Positions 54,064-62,997 of a stretch of DNA of 64,000 nt are shown one piece after another. Position numbers and translations under genes: made by a program. Under the pieces are notes generated by a model. It was not told where the DNA came from and made no database searches. It worked only from the letters and a program-made list of their open reading frames with translations. Where the stretch lies: the NCBI RefSeq assembly GCF_016863275.1, contig NZ_BOOO01000003.1, positions 1 to 64,000 on the forward strand. The letters run 5' to 3'. The stretch's first letter is position 1. Every line of letters begins with the position of its first letter. Source of the DNA: Planotetraspora mira (GTDB lineage Bacteria > Actinomycetota > Actinomycetes > Streptosporangiales > Streptosporangiaceae).

Positions 54064-55179
54064 CGGGTGGCCGCCGGGGGCGGCCATCGGACGTTGGTCG
54101 TAGGACCGGCGCTCGATCGCCGCGGCCATCAGCTCCGGGAACGCGTCAGGTGTGCAGGCGAAGGCCGGCACCCCCATCTGCGCGAGCGCCGCCGCGTTGT
54201 CGTGGTCGAACTGCGGCGTCCCCTCGTCGGACAGGGCGAGCAGGACGATGACCTGGACGCCGGCGTCGGTCATCGCGGCCACCCGGCGCAGCATCTCCTC
54301 ACGCACGCCGCCCTCATAGAGGTCGCTGATCAGCAGGAAGATGGTGTCCGCCGGCCGGGTGACGAGGCCCTGGCAGTAGGCGATCGCCCGGTTGATGTCG
54401 GTGCCGCCGCCGAGCTGGGTGCCGAAGAGCACCTCGACCGGGTCGTGCAACTGGTCGGTGAGGTCGACGACCGCGGTGTCGAACACCACGAGCGAGGTCC
54501 TGAGCGACCGCATCGAGGCCAGGACGGCGCCGAAGACGCTCGCGTAGACCACGGAGGCGGCCATCGACCCGCTCTGGTCGATGCACAGGACGACCTCCCG
54601 CTGGACGGCCTGCTGCCTGCGGCCGTAGCCCACGAGCCGGGACGGCACCACCGTGTTCCGTTCGGGCAGGTAGTTCTTCAGGTTGGCCTTGATGGTGCGG
54701 TTCCAGTCGATGTCGGCAGCCCGCCTCGGCCGGGAGGTCCTGGCCGAGCGGTCCAGCGCGCCGGTGACGGCGGCGCGGGTCCGCCGCTCCAGCCTGGCCT
54801 CCAGCTCGGCCACCACTTTCCTGACGACCGCCCGGGCGGACTCCCTCGCCTTGTCGGGCATCACCCGGTTGAGCGACAGGAGCGTCCCGACGAGATGCAC
54901 GTCCGGCTCGACGGCCTCCAGCATCTCCGGTTCGAGGAGCAGGCGGGTCAGGTTGAGCCGCTCGATCGCGTCCTTCTGCATGACATGGACGACGGTCGAC
55001 GGGAAGTACTCCCTGATGTCTCCCAGCCATCTCGCCACCCGGGGCGCGGACGCGCCGAGACCCGCTCCCCGCTCGTAGAGCGCCGCGAGCGCGGCGTCCA
55101 TGCCGGCGTCGGCGCCCTGCAGGGCGCCCTCAGCCGCGCCTCCGAGCACCAGCCTCCACCGGCGTGCCCGCTCGTCCAT
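54061..55179 (-). CDS. VWA domain protein of the MoxR operon
   Basis: A 372-residue protein. The C-terminal von Willebrand A domain has a complete MIDAS set: DQSGSM (residues 201-206), a threonine in GGGTDIN, and an aspartate in ISDLYEGG. The N-terminal 190 residues are helical and basic. VWA proteins act with MoxR AAA+ ATPases to insert metals or remodel targets. The ATG shares a base with the stop of the DUF5682 gene. It is the last gene of the five-gene operon. It resembles E. coli YehP in layout, from memory. Confidence 0.9.
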   Translation of the reverse strand: MDERARRWRLVLGGAAEGALQGADAGMDAALAALYERGAGLGASAPRVARWLGDIREYFPSTVVHVMQKDAIERLNLTRLLLEPEMLEAVEPDVHLVGTLLSLNRVMPDKARESARAVVRKVVAELEARLERRTRAAVTGALDRSARTSRPRRAADIDWNRTIKANLKNYLPERNTVVPSRLVGYGRRQQAVQREVVLCIDQSGSMAASVVYASVFGAVLASMRSLRTSLVVFDTAVVDLTDQLHDPVEVLFGTQLGGGTDINRAIAYCQGLVTRPADTIFLLISDLYEGGVREEMLRRVAAMTDAGVQVIVLLALSDEGTPQFDHDNAAALAQMGVPAFACTPDAFPELMAAAIERRSYDQRPMAAPGGHP

Positions 55180-57326
55180 CACGCTCTCCCCAGGATTTCC
55201 AGAACGGTCCGTACGGCTCCCGCGGCCTGCTCGTCGTCGTCGGCGTCGGACACCTCGTTGGCGGGCATGGGGGCGCCGGATCTGACGCGATCGCCGATCA
55301 TGCGGCGCTCGGGCGCCGCGAAGGCCCCGAAGGTACGCCTGAGCAGCGGCAGCACGTCGACGAACGCCTCCGCCGACAGGCCAGTGAGCCAGCCGTCCAC
55401 GATCGCGAGCAGCCTCGGGTCGTGGACCAGCAGCAGGCCGCCGCCCGACAGGAAGCCCTCCATCCACGCGGCGGCCCGCTCGGGCGGGTTGCCGGAGGAC
55501 ATCGCCCGTGCCATGCGGACGGAGACGTCGTCCACGCTCGCGTCGGCGTCGAAGAGGATGCGCACGATCCGGCCCTCGATGATCCCCGGCAGTCCGGTGC
55601 GCCGGGCCAGGTTCGCGAGGGTCGCCGGCCACAGGTCGCTCTCGAGCAGCCCCACCGCGCTGTGGACGCCGTCGATCAGGGCGACCATCTGCCGGGCCGA
55701 GTCGTCGTCGAGCCCGGTCAGCGCGGGTGCCAGGCCGGCGCAGATCCGCGCGAGCAGCGAGTCGGTGATCGCGGCCAGCCCGCCGCTCCCGCGCACGTCG
55801 CCGTAGCGCTGCGCCCGGACGAGCGCGGGAAGTGCCGCCATGAGATGGGACACCTGCCCGTCGAGCGCCGCCTTGTCCTTGATCGCCTGGAGGATGTCCG
55901 GCAGCGGGCCGGCCAGGTCGGCGAACAGGCACCGCTCGACCAGCGAGGTCAGATCGGCCAGGGACGTGCCGTCCGCCGCCGCCAGTTCCCTGGCCCGGGC
56001 GGCCGCCGCGCCGTCGACCGTGATCCCCAAGGGAGCGGCCTCGATGAGGGCGATGTCGAACTCGGGATGCCACTCCAGCGTCCACGACTCCTTGAAGGTG
56101 CCCTTCCCGCGGGTCTCCCGCGTGGTCCCCCACCGCACGCCGATCAGGTTCAGCCGATGCAGCAGGCGGCTGCGCCCGAGGTCGAGCGGCTTGCGCAGGT
56201 CGAGGTCGTGCTCGCGCGGGAGAGCCTCAGGCTTGAGGCGCCACCGCCGCTGCTCCTCCCGCAGGTGGCGTTGAAGCGGGACCATCGGGGTCGAGCCCGG
56301 CACGCCGCCGAGCCGCTCCCCCACGACCATGCGGCGCTGGATGAGCTCCACGGGCAGGTCGTCGCCCTCGCACAACACGGCCCTCGCGGCCTCCGTCACC
56401 TCCGACAACCCCGCGAGAGGCCGGCCCCGGAGCCCGGCCAAGCCCTGCGCGAGCCGTACGGACTCGATCACGTGGGCGGAGGAGACCGGCAGTCCCTCCT
56501 CACGCAGGACCGCCGCGGCGCCGGCCAGCCAGCGCTCCACGGGACGGTCGGAGGCCGAGAACAGGTGGTCGTACCAGCCCGGCGACGCGACGCCCGCGCC
56601 GTACCCGCTGCGCGCGGCGAGCCGCCCGTGCGTCCACGGCACCCAGGTCATGTCGACCTTGACCTTGGGGATGCCCCGTAGCAGCCGCTCGTCCTCCGCC
56701 GCGGAGGGCAGATCGGTCAGCGCGGGGACATGCCACGCGCCGCAGACGACGGCCACGGAGCCGAACCCCTCCTTGAGCGCCCGGCGCAGCGCCCGGCGCA
56801 TGGCGGCCTCGCGCAGCGCCTCGGTGCCGGACGGCTCGTGTCCCTCCCGGATGGCCGCCATCGCCTCGGCGACCGCGTGGAGGGTCCCGCTCTCCCCGCG
56901 ATGCTCGACGACGTCGTCCCACCAGCGTTCGGGATCGTCGTAACCCGCGGCCCGGGCGAGTTCCCCGATCGGATCGAGCCGTACAGCCTCCTCCTCTTCG
57001 GGCAGGGCGAGGCTGTGCGCGGCGGGCAGGTCGCAGAAGCGCACCTCGACGCCCGCCTCGCGCGCGTAGGTGATCGCCTGCCATTCGGGTGAGAACACGG
57101 CGAACGGCCAGAAGGCGGCCCGTCCCTGCGCGTGCGCGAGGAGCGCGACCGGCGGTTCCATGCCGGGATCGCCCGCCAGCGCGACAAGCGGGTCGGCCTC
57201 CGGGGGGCCCTCGATGAGGACGACGTCCGGCTTGAGCCGTTCGAGTTCGGCGCGGACGGCCTTCGCGGAGCCGGGGCCGTGGTGCCGGACGCCCAGGATC
57301 GACGGTGCGGCGACGTCAGCCCGCAT
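55179..57326 (-). CDS. DUF5682 family protein (TIKI/TraB-like N-terminal motifs)
   Basis: A 715-residue protein of DUF5682. The N-terminal domain has GVRHHGPGS (residues 12-20), VLIEGP (E39), LREAAMRRAL (near 171-180) and VCGAWHVPAL (near 195-203). This GxxH-E-RxxxM-GxxH order resembles the TIKI/TraB/ChaN-like hydrolase superfamily; this is my reading and not an established assignment. The rest is mostly helical with a region rich in charged residues. No membrane segment is visible. It overlaps the MoxR gene by 11 bases. E. coli YehM is the comparable protein. Confidence 0.85.
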   Translation of the reverse strand: MRADVAAPSILGVRHHGPGSAKAVRAELERLKPDVVLIEGPPEADPLVALAGDPGMEPPVALLAHAQGRAAFWPFAVFSPEWQAITYAREAGVEVRFCDLPAAHSLALPEEEEAVRLDPIGELARAAGYDDPERWWDDVVEHRGESGTLHAVAEAMAAIREGHEPSGTEALREAAMRRALRRALKEGFGSVAVVCGAWHVPALTDLPSAAEDERLLRGIPKVKVDMTWVPWTHGRLAARSGYGAGVASPGWYDHLFSASDRPVERWLAGAAAVLREEGLPVSSAHVIESVRLAQGLAGLRGRPLAGLSEVTEAARAVLCEGDDLPVELIQRRMVVGERLGGVPGSTPMVPLQRHLREEQRRWRLKPEALPREHDLDLRKPLDLGRSRLLHRLNLIGVRWGTTRETRGKGTFKESWTLEWHPEFDIALIEAAPLGITVDGAAAARARELAAADGTSLADLTSLVERCLFADLAGPLPDILQAIKDKAALDGQVSHLMAALPALVRAQRYGDVRGSGGLAAITDSLLARICAGLAPALTGLDDDSARQMVALIDGVHSAVGLLESDLWPATLANLARRTGLPGIIEGRIVRILFDADASVDDVSVRMARAMSSGNPPERAAAWMEGFLSGGGLLLVHDPRLLAIVDGWLTGLSAEAFVDVLPLLRRTFGAFAAPERRMIGDRVRSGAPMPANEVSDADDDEQAAGAVRTVLEILGRA

Positions 57327-58383
57327 CGCGGCAGGCCCGGTAGAAGTCGCGCCAGTCGTCGCGGTCGCGGACCACGGCCTCGAGGTACTCCTGCCAGATC
57401 ACCCGGTCGGCCACCGGATCCTGGATGACCGCGCCGACGATCCCGCCCGCGATGTCGGCGGGACGCAGCACTCCGTCGCCGAAGTGCGCCGCGAGGGCGA
57501 TCCCGCTGGTCACCACCGAGATCGCCTCGGCCGTGCTCAGTGTGCCGCTCGGCGACTTGACCTTGGTCCGCCCGTCTGACGTCACTCCTGCGCGAAGCTC
57601 GCGGAAGACCGTGACCACGCGGCGGATCTCCTCCATCCCGGCCGGGGTCTCGGGCAGTTCCAGCGAGCGGCCGAGTTGGGCGACCCGCCGGGACACGATC
57701 TCCACCTCCTCCTCGGCGCTCGCGGGGACGGGCAGCACGACGGTGTTGAAGCGCCTGCGCAGCGCGCTCGACAGGTCGTTGACCCCCCGGTCCCGGTCGT
57801 TGGCCGTGGCGATGACGTTGAATCCCTTGGCCGCCTGGACCTCGTCGTTCAGCTCGGGGATGGGCAGCGTCTTCTCGGACAGGACCGTGATCAGCGCGTC
57901 CTGGACGTCGGAGGGCATCCGGGTGAGCTCCTCCACCCGGGCCAGCCGTCCCTCGGCCATCGCCCGCATCACCGGGCTCGGCGTCATCGCCTCGCGGGAG
58001 GGGCCCTCCGACAGGAGACGGGCGTAGTTCCACCCGTAGCGGATCGCCTCCTCGGCCGTGCCCGCCGTCCCCTGCACGAGCAGGGTGGAGTCGCCGCTGA
58101 CGGCGGCGGCCAGATGCTCGGAGAGCCAGGTCTTCGCGGTGCCAGGCACGCCCAGCAGGAGCAGTGCCCGGTCGGTCGCGAGAGTGGCCACCGCGACCTC
58201 GACGATCCGCCGCGGGCCGATGTACTTGGGCGTGATCTGGTCGCCGTCCCCGAGGATGTAGGTGGTCACCGCCCACGGGGAGAGCCGCCAGCCGGGCGGG
58301 CGTGTGCGGTCGTCGCTCTTGGCGAGGATCGCCAGCTCCTCGGCGTACAGGTCTTCCGCGTGGGGACGCAGGACGGTGGTCAC
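57316..58383 (-). CDS. MoxR-type AAA+ ATPase
   Basis: A 355-residue AAA+ ATPase. Walker A is GVPGTAKT (residues 78-85). The Walker B position reads VEEL (150-153), a weak form, and sensor 1 is ATAND (192-196); the arginine finger is in SSALRRRFN. MoxR proteins remodel other proteins together with VWA partners. GTG 58383 overlaps the DUF5691 stop by four bases. It is the counterpart of E. coli YehL by position and type. Confidence 0.92.
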   Translation of the reverse strand: MTTVLRPHAEDLYAEELAILAKSDDRTRPPGWRLSPWAVTTYILGDGDQITPKYIGPRRIVEVAVATLATDRALLLLGVPGTAKTWLSEHLAAAVSGDSTLLVQGTAGTAEEAIRYGWNYARLLSEGPSREAMTPSPVMRAMAEGRLARVEELTRMPSDVQDALITVLSEKTLPIPELNDEVQAAKGFNVIATANDRDRGVNDLSSALRRRFNTVVLPVPASAEEEVEIVSRRVAQLGRSLELPETPAGMEEIRRVVTVFRELRAGVTSDGRTKVKSPSGTLSTAEAISVVTSGIALAAHFGDGVLRPADIAGGIVGAVIQDPVADRVIWQEYLEAVVRDRDDWRDFYRACRDAG

Positions 58384-59747
58384 GAAAGCTCCTTCGACAT
58401 GTCATAACGGAACCGCAGGATGACGGCCAGCTCGGCGATCTCCTGGACGTGGCCGTGCATCGCCGGGTCGAGCCGTTCGCCCGCCAGCCGGATCAGCTCG
58501 CCGGCGTTCCAGGGCTGCGTCCCGGACGTCTCCACGATCTTCTTGAGCACGGCCTTGGCCAGCCGGGGGCCCCAGGGTCGGGCCACACCGCCCAGCATCA
58601 TGATCATCTGTCCGTCGACGGGGTGGCGGACGACCAGTTCGGCGGCTCTCGCGGACTGCTCGTCCGGCGGCAGGACGGCCAGAAGGTCCGTCAGCGGCTC
58701 GACCTCGAACAGGGCGCGAGCCCATCGCGCGTCGTGCTGCAGGATCGCCGCCCGGGTCCAGCCCATCGCGACCTCCCGGGCCCAGTCACCGACCTTCAGC
58801 TGAACGGCCCGTTCCGGAGGCAGCCCCAGATGACCGGCCCAGAAGGCCAGGGGGGTGCGGGCGATCACCTGCTGCAGCCACCAGCCGCGCTGCGCCGTGC
58901 CCGCAGGGGGCCGGGGCCTGACGCCGTCACGCTCCATCGTGCTGTCACACGCCTTCGGCGGATCCGCGCGCAACCCGCCGCCGTCCTTGACGAGGAACCT
59001 GGCGGCCCGCTCGGCCATCCGCCGCGCCAACCGCGACTCGGGCAGGCGGGTGAGCAGGTCGGCGGCGGCCTGGCGCACCTCTCTCCTTCGGTCGTCGAGC
59101 GCCGCCTCCAGAAAGGGCTCGTCGTCCATGCCCAGGTTCTCCGAGAGGAGGAGCACGAAGGCGGCCCGGTCTTCCGGCGTCTCCTTGTCCCAGCCCCGTT
59201 CGAGCAACTCCCGGGCCTGGGCGGGAGCGGCGGCGCGCAGGGCGGCAAGATAGCCTCTCCGGTCGCCGCTGGTGCCGAACTCCCACAGGTCGCCGGACGG
59301 CATGTCCGCCGCCTCGGCCAGAAGGTAGCTCCATGAGGGGTTGAGCTCCGCGAGCCATCGTCCGCGGGCCCCGGTGAGAGCGCCCAGATGCGATCGGATC
59401 GACCGGTCGCGCGCGCCGAGGTCGAGCAACCCGGGAATCAGGTGGGCGGGGACCCGCACGCCGATCGCAGCCGCGGCCTCCAGCCACTCCGGCAGCAGCC
59501 GCGCCTGCTCGCCTCCCAGCATGCGGGCGAGCCGGTCACCGGCGGCACGGGCGGCGAGCGGACGCGTCTCCTCCGCGGCGGGCGCGGGCGGGTGGCCCTC
59601 GCGCGTCCGCCGGCCGGCGCGTGCCCGCACCACCTGCACGGCCGCCTGCTCCAGCACCTCGCCAGGCGATGCGGAACGGCGGTCGGTGCCCACCAGCGCC
59701 GTGGAGACCAGGTCCTCCCATGTCACGTTCACAGCCGGTGTGTTCAC
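58380..59747 (-). CDS. DUF5691 family protein
   Basis: A 455-residue, largely helical protein of DUF5691, starting VNTPAVNVTWEDLVSTALVG. The middle has several HEAT-like helical pairs (ARELLERGWDKETPEDRAAF and REVRQAAADLLTRLPESRL), hinting at a scaffold. The GTG at 59747 overlaps the SWIM gene stop by four bases; a second GTG at 59732 is also possible. Its role in the MoxR-VWA system is unknown. The C-terminal region ends IAELAVILRFRYDMSKELS. Confidence 0.85.
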   Translation of the reverse strand: MNTPAVNVTWEDLVSTALVGTDRRSASPGEVLEQAAVQVVRARAGRRTREGHPPAPAAEETRPLAARAAGDRLARMLGGEQARLLPEWLEAAAAIGVRVPAHLIPGLLDLGARDRSIRSHLGALTGARGRWLAELNPSWSYLLAEAADMPSGDLWEFGTSGDRRGYLAALRAAAPAQARELLERGWDKETPEDRAAFVLLLSENLGMDDEPFLEAALDDRRREVRQAAADLLTRLPESRLARRMAERAARFLVKDGGGLRADPPKACDSTMERDGVRPRPPAGTAQRGWWLQQVIARTPLAFWAGHLGLPPERAVQLKVGDWAREVAMGWTRAAILQHDARWARALFEVEPLTDLLAVLPPDEQSARAAELVVRHPVDGQMIMMLGGVARPWGPRLAKAVLKKIVETSGTQPWNAGELIRLAGERLDPAMHGHVQEIAELAVILRFRYDMSKELS

Positions 59748-61033
59748 AGCCGTACCACCTGGCCTTCCTCGTCCCATACCGTCAGCGGGCGCAACCCGCG
59801 CGGCGTCCATTCGGCGGCGACCGTCACCGGACGCCCGCCGGACACGGCCAGCAGCCGCCACGGCACGCCGCCCGCCGGGTGCAACGGGAGCCCGTTCCCG
59901 CTCTCGTCGACGAGGCTCTCCGTGGAGGGGATCACGTCCCCGAGGACGACGGGCCAGGAATCGGCCCAGGGGTCGCCGGCCAGCACCTCGGCGATCCGGC
60001 CCGGGACCCGGGAGAGCTTCGTCCCGGCCGGAGGTCCAGCGGTCGCGGGGCCGTACCGCTCGGCGACGAGCGCGCGCACCGGGGACGCCCCGGGGTAGTA
60101 GGCCAGGGCTGCGTCGATGGTCGTGCCCGTGACGAGCGACGCGTCCAGTGCCTGGCCGATCGGCGCGAACGACAACACCAGCGCGGCCCGGCCCGTCGCC
60201 CTGCCCTGCAGCCAGACCCGGCGCGCGACCAGCCGGTCCTGCTCCTCGTCTCTGGCGCCGACCACGTCCCAGTCGTCTCTGATCCACGGCGACGCGAGCA
60301 CGTCCTCCCGGATGATCGGGAACCCGACCCGCGACCGGACGGTCTCCGCGAGGCCCGCGGGAAGCCCGGCCGCACGGCGATGCGCGACGGCCAGCAGATG
60401 GATCAGGGCGTACTCCTCCAGCAGGAGACCGGGCCAGTCCTCCTCACGCAGCACGCGGGACAGCCGGGACACGGCGCCGGCCACTCCGGGGGCCTGCGCG
60501 TCCACCAGGCGCCTGCCGAGCTCGTCCCAGTCGGCGAGGCCGGTCTGCCGCGCTCCCGCGATGCCGTGCGCGATCTGGTCGGTCAGCCATCGCTCCAGCT
60601 CCGACAGTCCGGCCGCGACCCTGCTCTCCCGCTGGGCGGAGCCGCTCGATGGCCGGGACCCCTTCGCGGGCTCACGCTCGCGCCTGTCCTGCTGCTCAGC
60701 CCGGCTGCGCCGTTGCTCGAGCCATTCGGTCACCCATCCGGCGGGCGCGCCGCCGTCGGGCACCCCGTCCGACGCCCATAACAGCAGGAGCCCGAGCGCG
60801 TGCTTGCATGGGAACTTCCTGCTCGGGCAACTGCACTTGTAGGCCGGTTCGGAGAGGTCGACGCACGCCCGGTACGGCGTGGCGCCGCTGCCCTTGCATT
60901 CGCCCCAGACCACGTCGGGGAGGGCGCCGCTGCCCGACCACTTCCCCGGCGCGCTCACCCCGGCCGCCGCCTTCTGCGACGCCGCGTCGGGGGCCAGAGA
61001 GAGCACCTGGTCCCGGCTCCACCGTTCGATCAC
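59744..61033 (-). CDS. SWIM zinc-finger protein, first gene of the MoxR operon
   Basis: A 429-residue protein with an N-terminal SWIM motif, C67, C69, C76, H78 (CSCPSRKFPCKH), followed by a charged linker and a long conserved C-terminal half I cannot name. It starts the five-gene operon. GTG 61033 lies seven bases after TAGTGT and has no Shine-Dalgarno sequence, so a leaderless mRNA is expected; an earlier ATG at 61114 would give an unlikely extension. The SWIM domain may bind DNA or another operon protein. It is the counterpart of E. coli YehQ. Confidence 0.9.
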   Translation of the reverse strand: MIERWSRDQVLSLAPDAASQKAAAGVSAPGKWSGSGALPDVVWGECKGSGATPYRACVDLSEPAYKCSCPSRKFPCKHALGLLLLWASDGVPDGGAPAGWVTEWLEQRRSRAEQQDRREREPAKGSRPSSGSAQRESRVAAGLSELERWLTDQIAHGIAGARQTGLADWDELGRRLVDAQAPGVAGAVSRLSRVLREEDWPGLLLEEYALIHLLAVAHRRAAGLPAGLAETVRSRVGFPIIREDVLASPWIRDDWDVVGARDEEQDRLVARRVWLQGRATGRAALVLSFAPIGQALDASLVTGTTIDAALAYYPGASPVRALVAERYGPATAGPPAGTKLSRVPGRIAEVLAGDPWADSWPVVLGDVIPSTESLVDESGNGLPLHPAGGVPWRLLAVSGGRPVTVAAEWTPRGLRPLTVWDEEGQVVRL

Positions 61034-61046
61034 GCGCCGCACACTA
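61033..61046 (-). promoter_or_regulatory. Leaderless -10 of the SWIM-MoxR-VWA operon
   Basis: TAGTGT (61041-61046, minus strand), seven bases, then GTG at 61033. Confidence 0.5.
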
Positions 61047-61077
61047 GCCACACCCGCCGACAAATCCACTCGCCTCC

Positions 61078-61180
61078 TCACCCGGCGGCGATCACTTCGA
61101 TCTCCACCAGCCAAGTGGCACCCGCCGCGCCTGTGGGGTCCAGCCCCATCGTCCCGGAGACGACCTTGCGCTCCTGGACG
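61078..61180 (-). pseudogene. Internally deleted RidA-like remnant
   Basis: After the MBL-Rieske stop, another frame reads KVVSGTMGLDPTG directly joined to AAGATWLVEIEVIAAG and a stop at 61078. The first part resembles the N-terminal strand motif of RidA proteins and the second their C-terminus; about 80 middle residues are missing. No start codon is clear. I infer decay of a RidA gene. Only a database search can confirm it. Confidence 0.4.
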
Positions 61181-61183
61181 CGG

Positions 61184-62743
61184 TCAGTCCATACGGCGCG
61201 TGGGCAGCGGGTCGCAGCGGGCGTTGAGACAGGCCCCGGTCTCCAGGTCGAACGTGAGGTTGTGACCCAGACAGCGCACCTTCCCATCCTCGACGATGGC
61301 TCCGATGGTCAGGTCGGCTCCTGCATGCGGGCAGTAGCGCGCGATCTCATACCTCTGACCGCCGTCCTCCACGACGATGCGCTCGGACGCGTCCCGCCTG
61401 GTTTCGTACGCCTCCACCGCATCGAGTGCCACGGCGTCGGCGAACTTGAGGAAAGTGATCAGATAGCTGTTGTGGACGTCGGGGTCGCGATCGAGCTCTG
61501 CCCGCAGCGAGAGGAAGAGGTCCTCCCAGCCCGCACGCTTGGTCAGTACGGCGTCCAGCCAGCGTCCCGCGACCTTGATCCGGTATTGCACGCGGGCTGA
61601 CAGGTCAGCGTGGACCACGTCGATCCCGTCGGGGGTGATGCGCACGTCCCAGAGTCCTCCGGCGTCGCCGCTGACCTCGAACCGCACGGTCATGTCTATG
61701 CGCGTCAGGAAATATGGACTCAGCATGCCCAGTCTGGCGAAATAGGCGGCGAACCGCTCATACAGGTCGCCCTCCGGCTCCGGGTGGGCGTGCTTGAAGT
61801 GGCGGATCTGTTCCGCGCGCTCCTCCGCGTATCGCGCCAGATAGGCCTCGCGTCCCGTCGAGTAGGAGAACTTGGCCGAGACCGGATCGCGCGTCACGAC
61901 ACAGGTGTCCAGGTCAAGGACGTCGCCCGGCCTGAAGTCTGCCCACCGCTGACGTGGAAGGTGCTCGCTCAGCCATGCGGCCGCCGCCTCGGCGTTGATG
62001 AAGGCTCCGTCCTCAGGCCGCAGCACCCAGTTGTGCTGGAAGAGCTCGGGATCGAGGAAACACGGCGGGCCGGCGAACGGAACTGCGAGCTCCGGGCTCG
62101 TCACGCGCACGAGCCGTTGGACTCCGCGGAGCTTCGCGACGCGTTTCTCCATCGCTATCCGGCGCATCTCGTCCGGAGGATAGGCGTAGCACATCGGGTG
62201 CCAGGACGCACCCGATGCCTGGAGCGCCATCAGATCGATGCGCCCTCCCGCAAGATGCTTGGCTCGCCTCGCCTGTTCTGCGGTGAGCATCGCGTCGTTG
62301 CAGTCGAGCACCGTCCGCCCGCCCAGAGAGAACAGCAGTGCGGCGTCGTGGTATCGCGGTGACGGCTCAGGAATCGCCATCACCCACGAGCCGCTCTCTC
62401 CCAGCGGATGCCTCTTCCACGGCTCCAGCTCAGTGACCGGGTTCGCGCAGACGCGTGACAGCAGATCGCGGAAGATCGGCGCCGGATACCTCGGGATCAG
62501 CACGCGGGTCCGGCGGGGGAGCCGCTCCAGGACCCACGGATCGAGGTGGTCCGCGTGCTCGTGGGAAATCACGAGATAGTCGACGTCGACCAGCCGCGTC
62601 AGGTCGAGGTGATCGTTCCTCGGGTACGGGAACCATGATCCGAGAAAGGCTCCGGACGGGGAGAACCAGGGATCGACGAGAACCCTGAGACCTTCCGCTT
62701 CGAGCGCCATTCCCGCGTGTCCCAGAAAGGTGATGCCAGTCAC
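61184..62743 (-). CDS. MBL-fold hydrolase fused to C-terminal Rieske domain
   Basis: A 519-residue two-domain protein. The N-terminal metallo-beta-lactamase domain has HEHADHLD (H61, H63, D65, H66) and VLDCNDAM. The C-terminal about 60 residues fit a Rieske [2Fe-2S] domain: CPHAGADL (C, H near 471, 473) and CLGHNLTF (C, H near 491, 494). The pairing recalls CMP-N-acetylneuraminate hydroxylase (CMAH), where the Rieske part is N-terminal; here it is C-terminal. Substrate unknown. GTG 62743 follows GAGGAG by seven bases. Middle residues 160-430 match no family I can name. Confidence 0.85.
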   Translation of the reverse strand: MTGITFLGHAGMALEAEGLRVLVDPWFSPSGAFLGSWFPYPRNDHLDLTRLVDVDYLVISHEHADHLDPWVLERLPRRTRVLIPRYPAPIFRDLLSRVCANPVTELEPWKRHPLGESGSWVMAIPEPSPRYHDAALLFSLGGRTVLDCNDAMLTAEQARRAKHLAGGRIDLMALQASGASWHPMCYAYPPDEMRRIAMEKRVAKLRGVQRLVRVTSPELAVPFAGPPCFLDPELFQHNWVLRPEDGAFINAEAAAAWLSEHLPRQRWADFRPGDVLDLDTCVVTRDPVSAKFSYSTGREAYLARYAEERAEQIRHFKHAHPEPEGDLYERFAAYFARLGMLSPYFLTRIDMTVRFEVSGDAGGLWDVRITPDGIDVVHADLSARVQYRIKVAGRWLDAVLTKRAGWEDLFLSLRAELDRDPDVHNSYLITFLKFADAVALDAVEAYETRRDASERIVVEDGGQRYEIARYCPHAGADLTIGAIVEDGKVRCLGHNLTFDLETGACLNARCDPLPTRRMD

Positions 62744-62774
62744 TGCCGCGCTCCTCGGATCCGGCACACTGGCA

Positions 62775-62997
62775 TCACGCCGTCGCCGTCATCTTTCGCA
62801 TCCACTCGCCGGCGACCTCGAGCCCAAGGCTCAGAGGTGTCAGCTCGACACCGGTGAACAGCTCGGCCGGCCGGTGCCCGCAGGCCCGCACCGTGCCCAA
62901 GGTCATCCGCATCGACTCGATCAGGCACGCCGCCACGACGTGCACTCCCGTCCGGCGACACGATGAACCCCGCGCCACCGGTCACCAATACCGGCAC
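62775..62997 (-). pseudogene. Remnant of an NAD-dependent epimerase-like gene
   Basis: From GTG 62997 the frame begins VPVLVTGGAGFIVSPDG, like the Rossmann start of an epimerase/dehydratase, then loses sense. A second frame over the same stretch reads VHVVAACLIESMRMTLGTVR to a stop at 62775, more protein-like. This suggests a gene broken by a frameshift and cut short, but both pieces are small and the call is weak. Confidence 0.3.
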
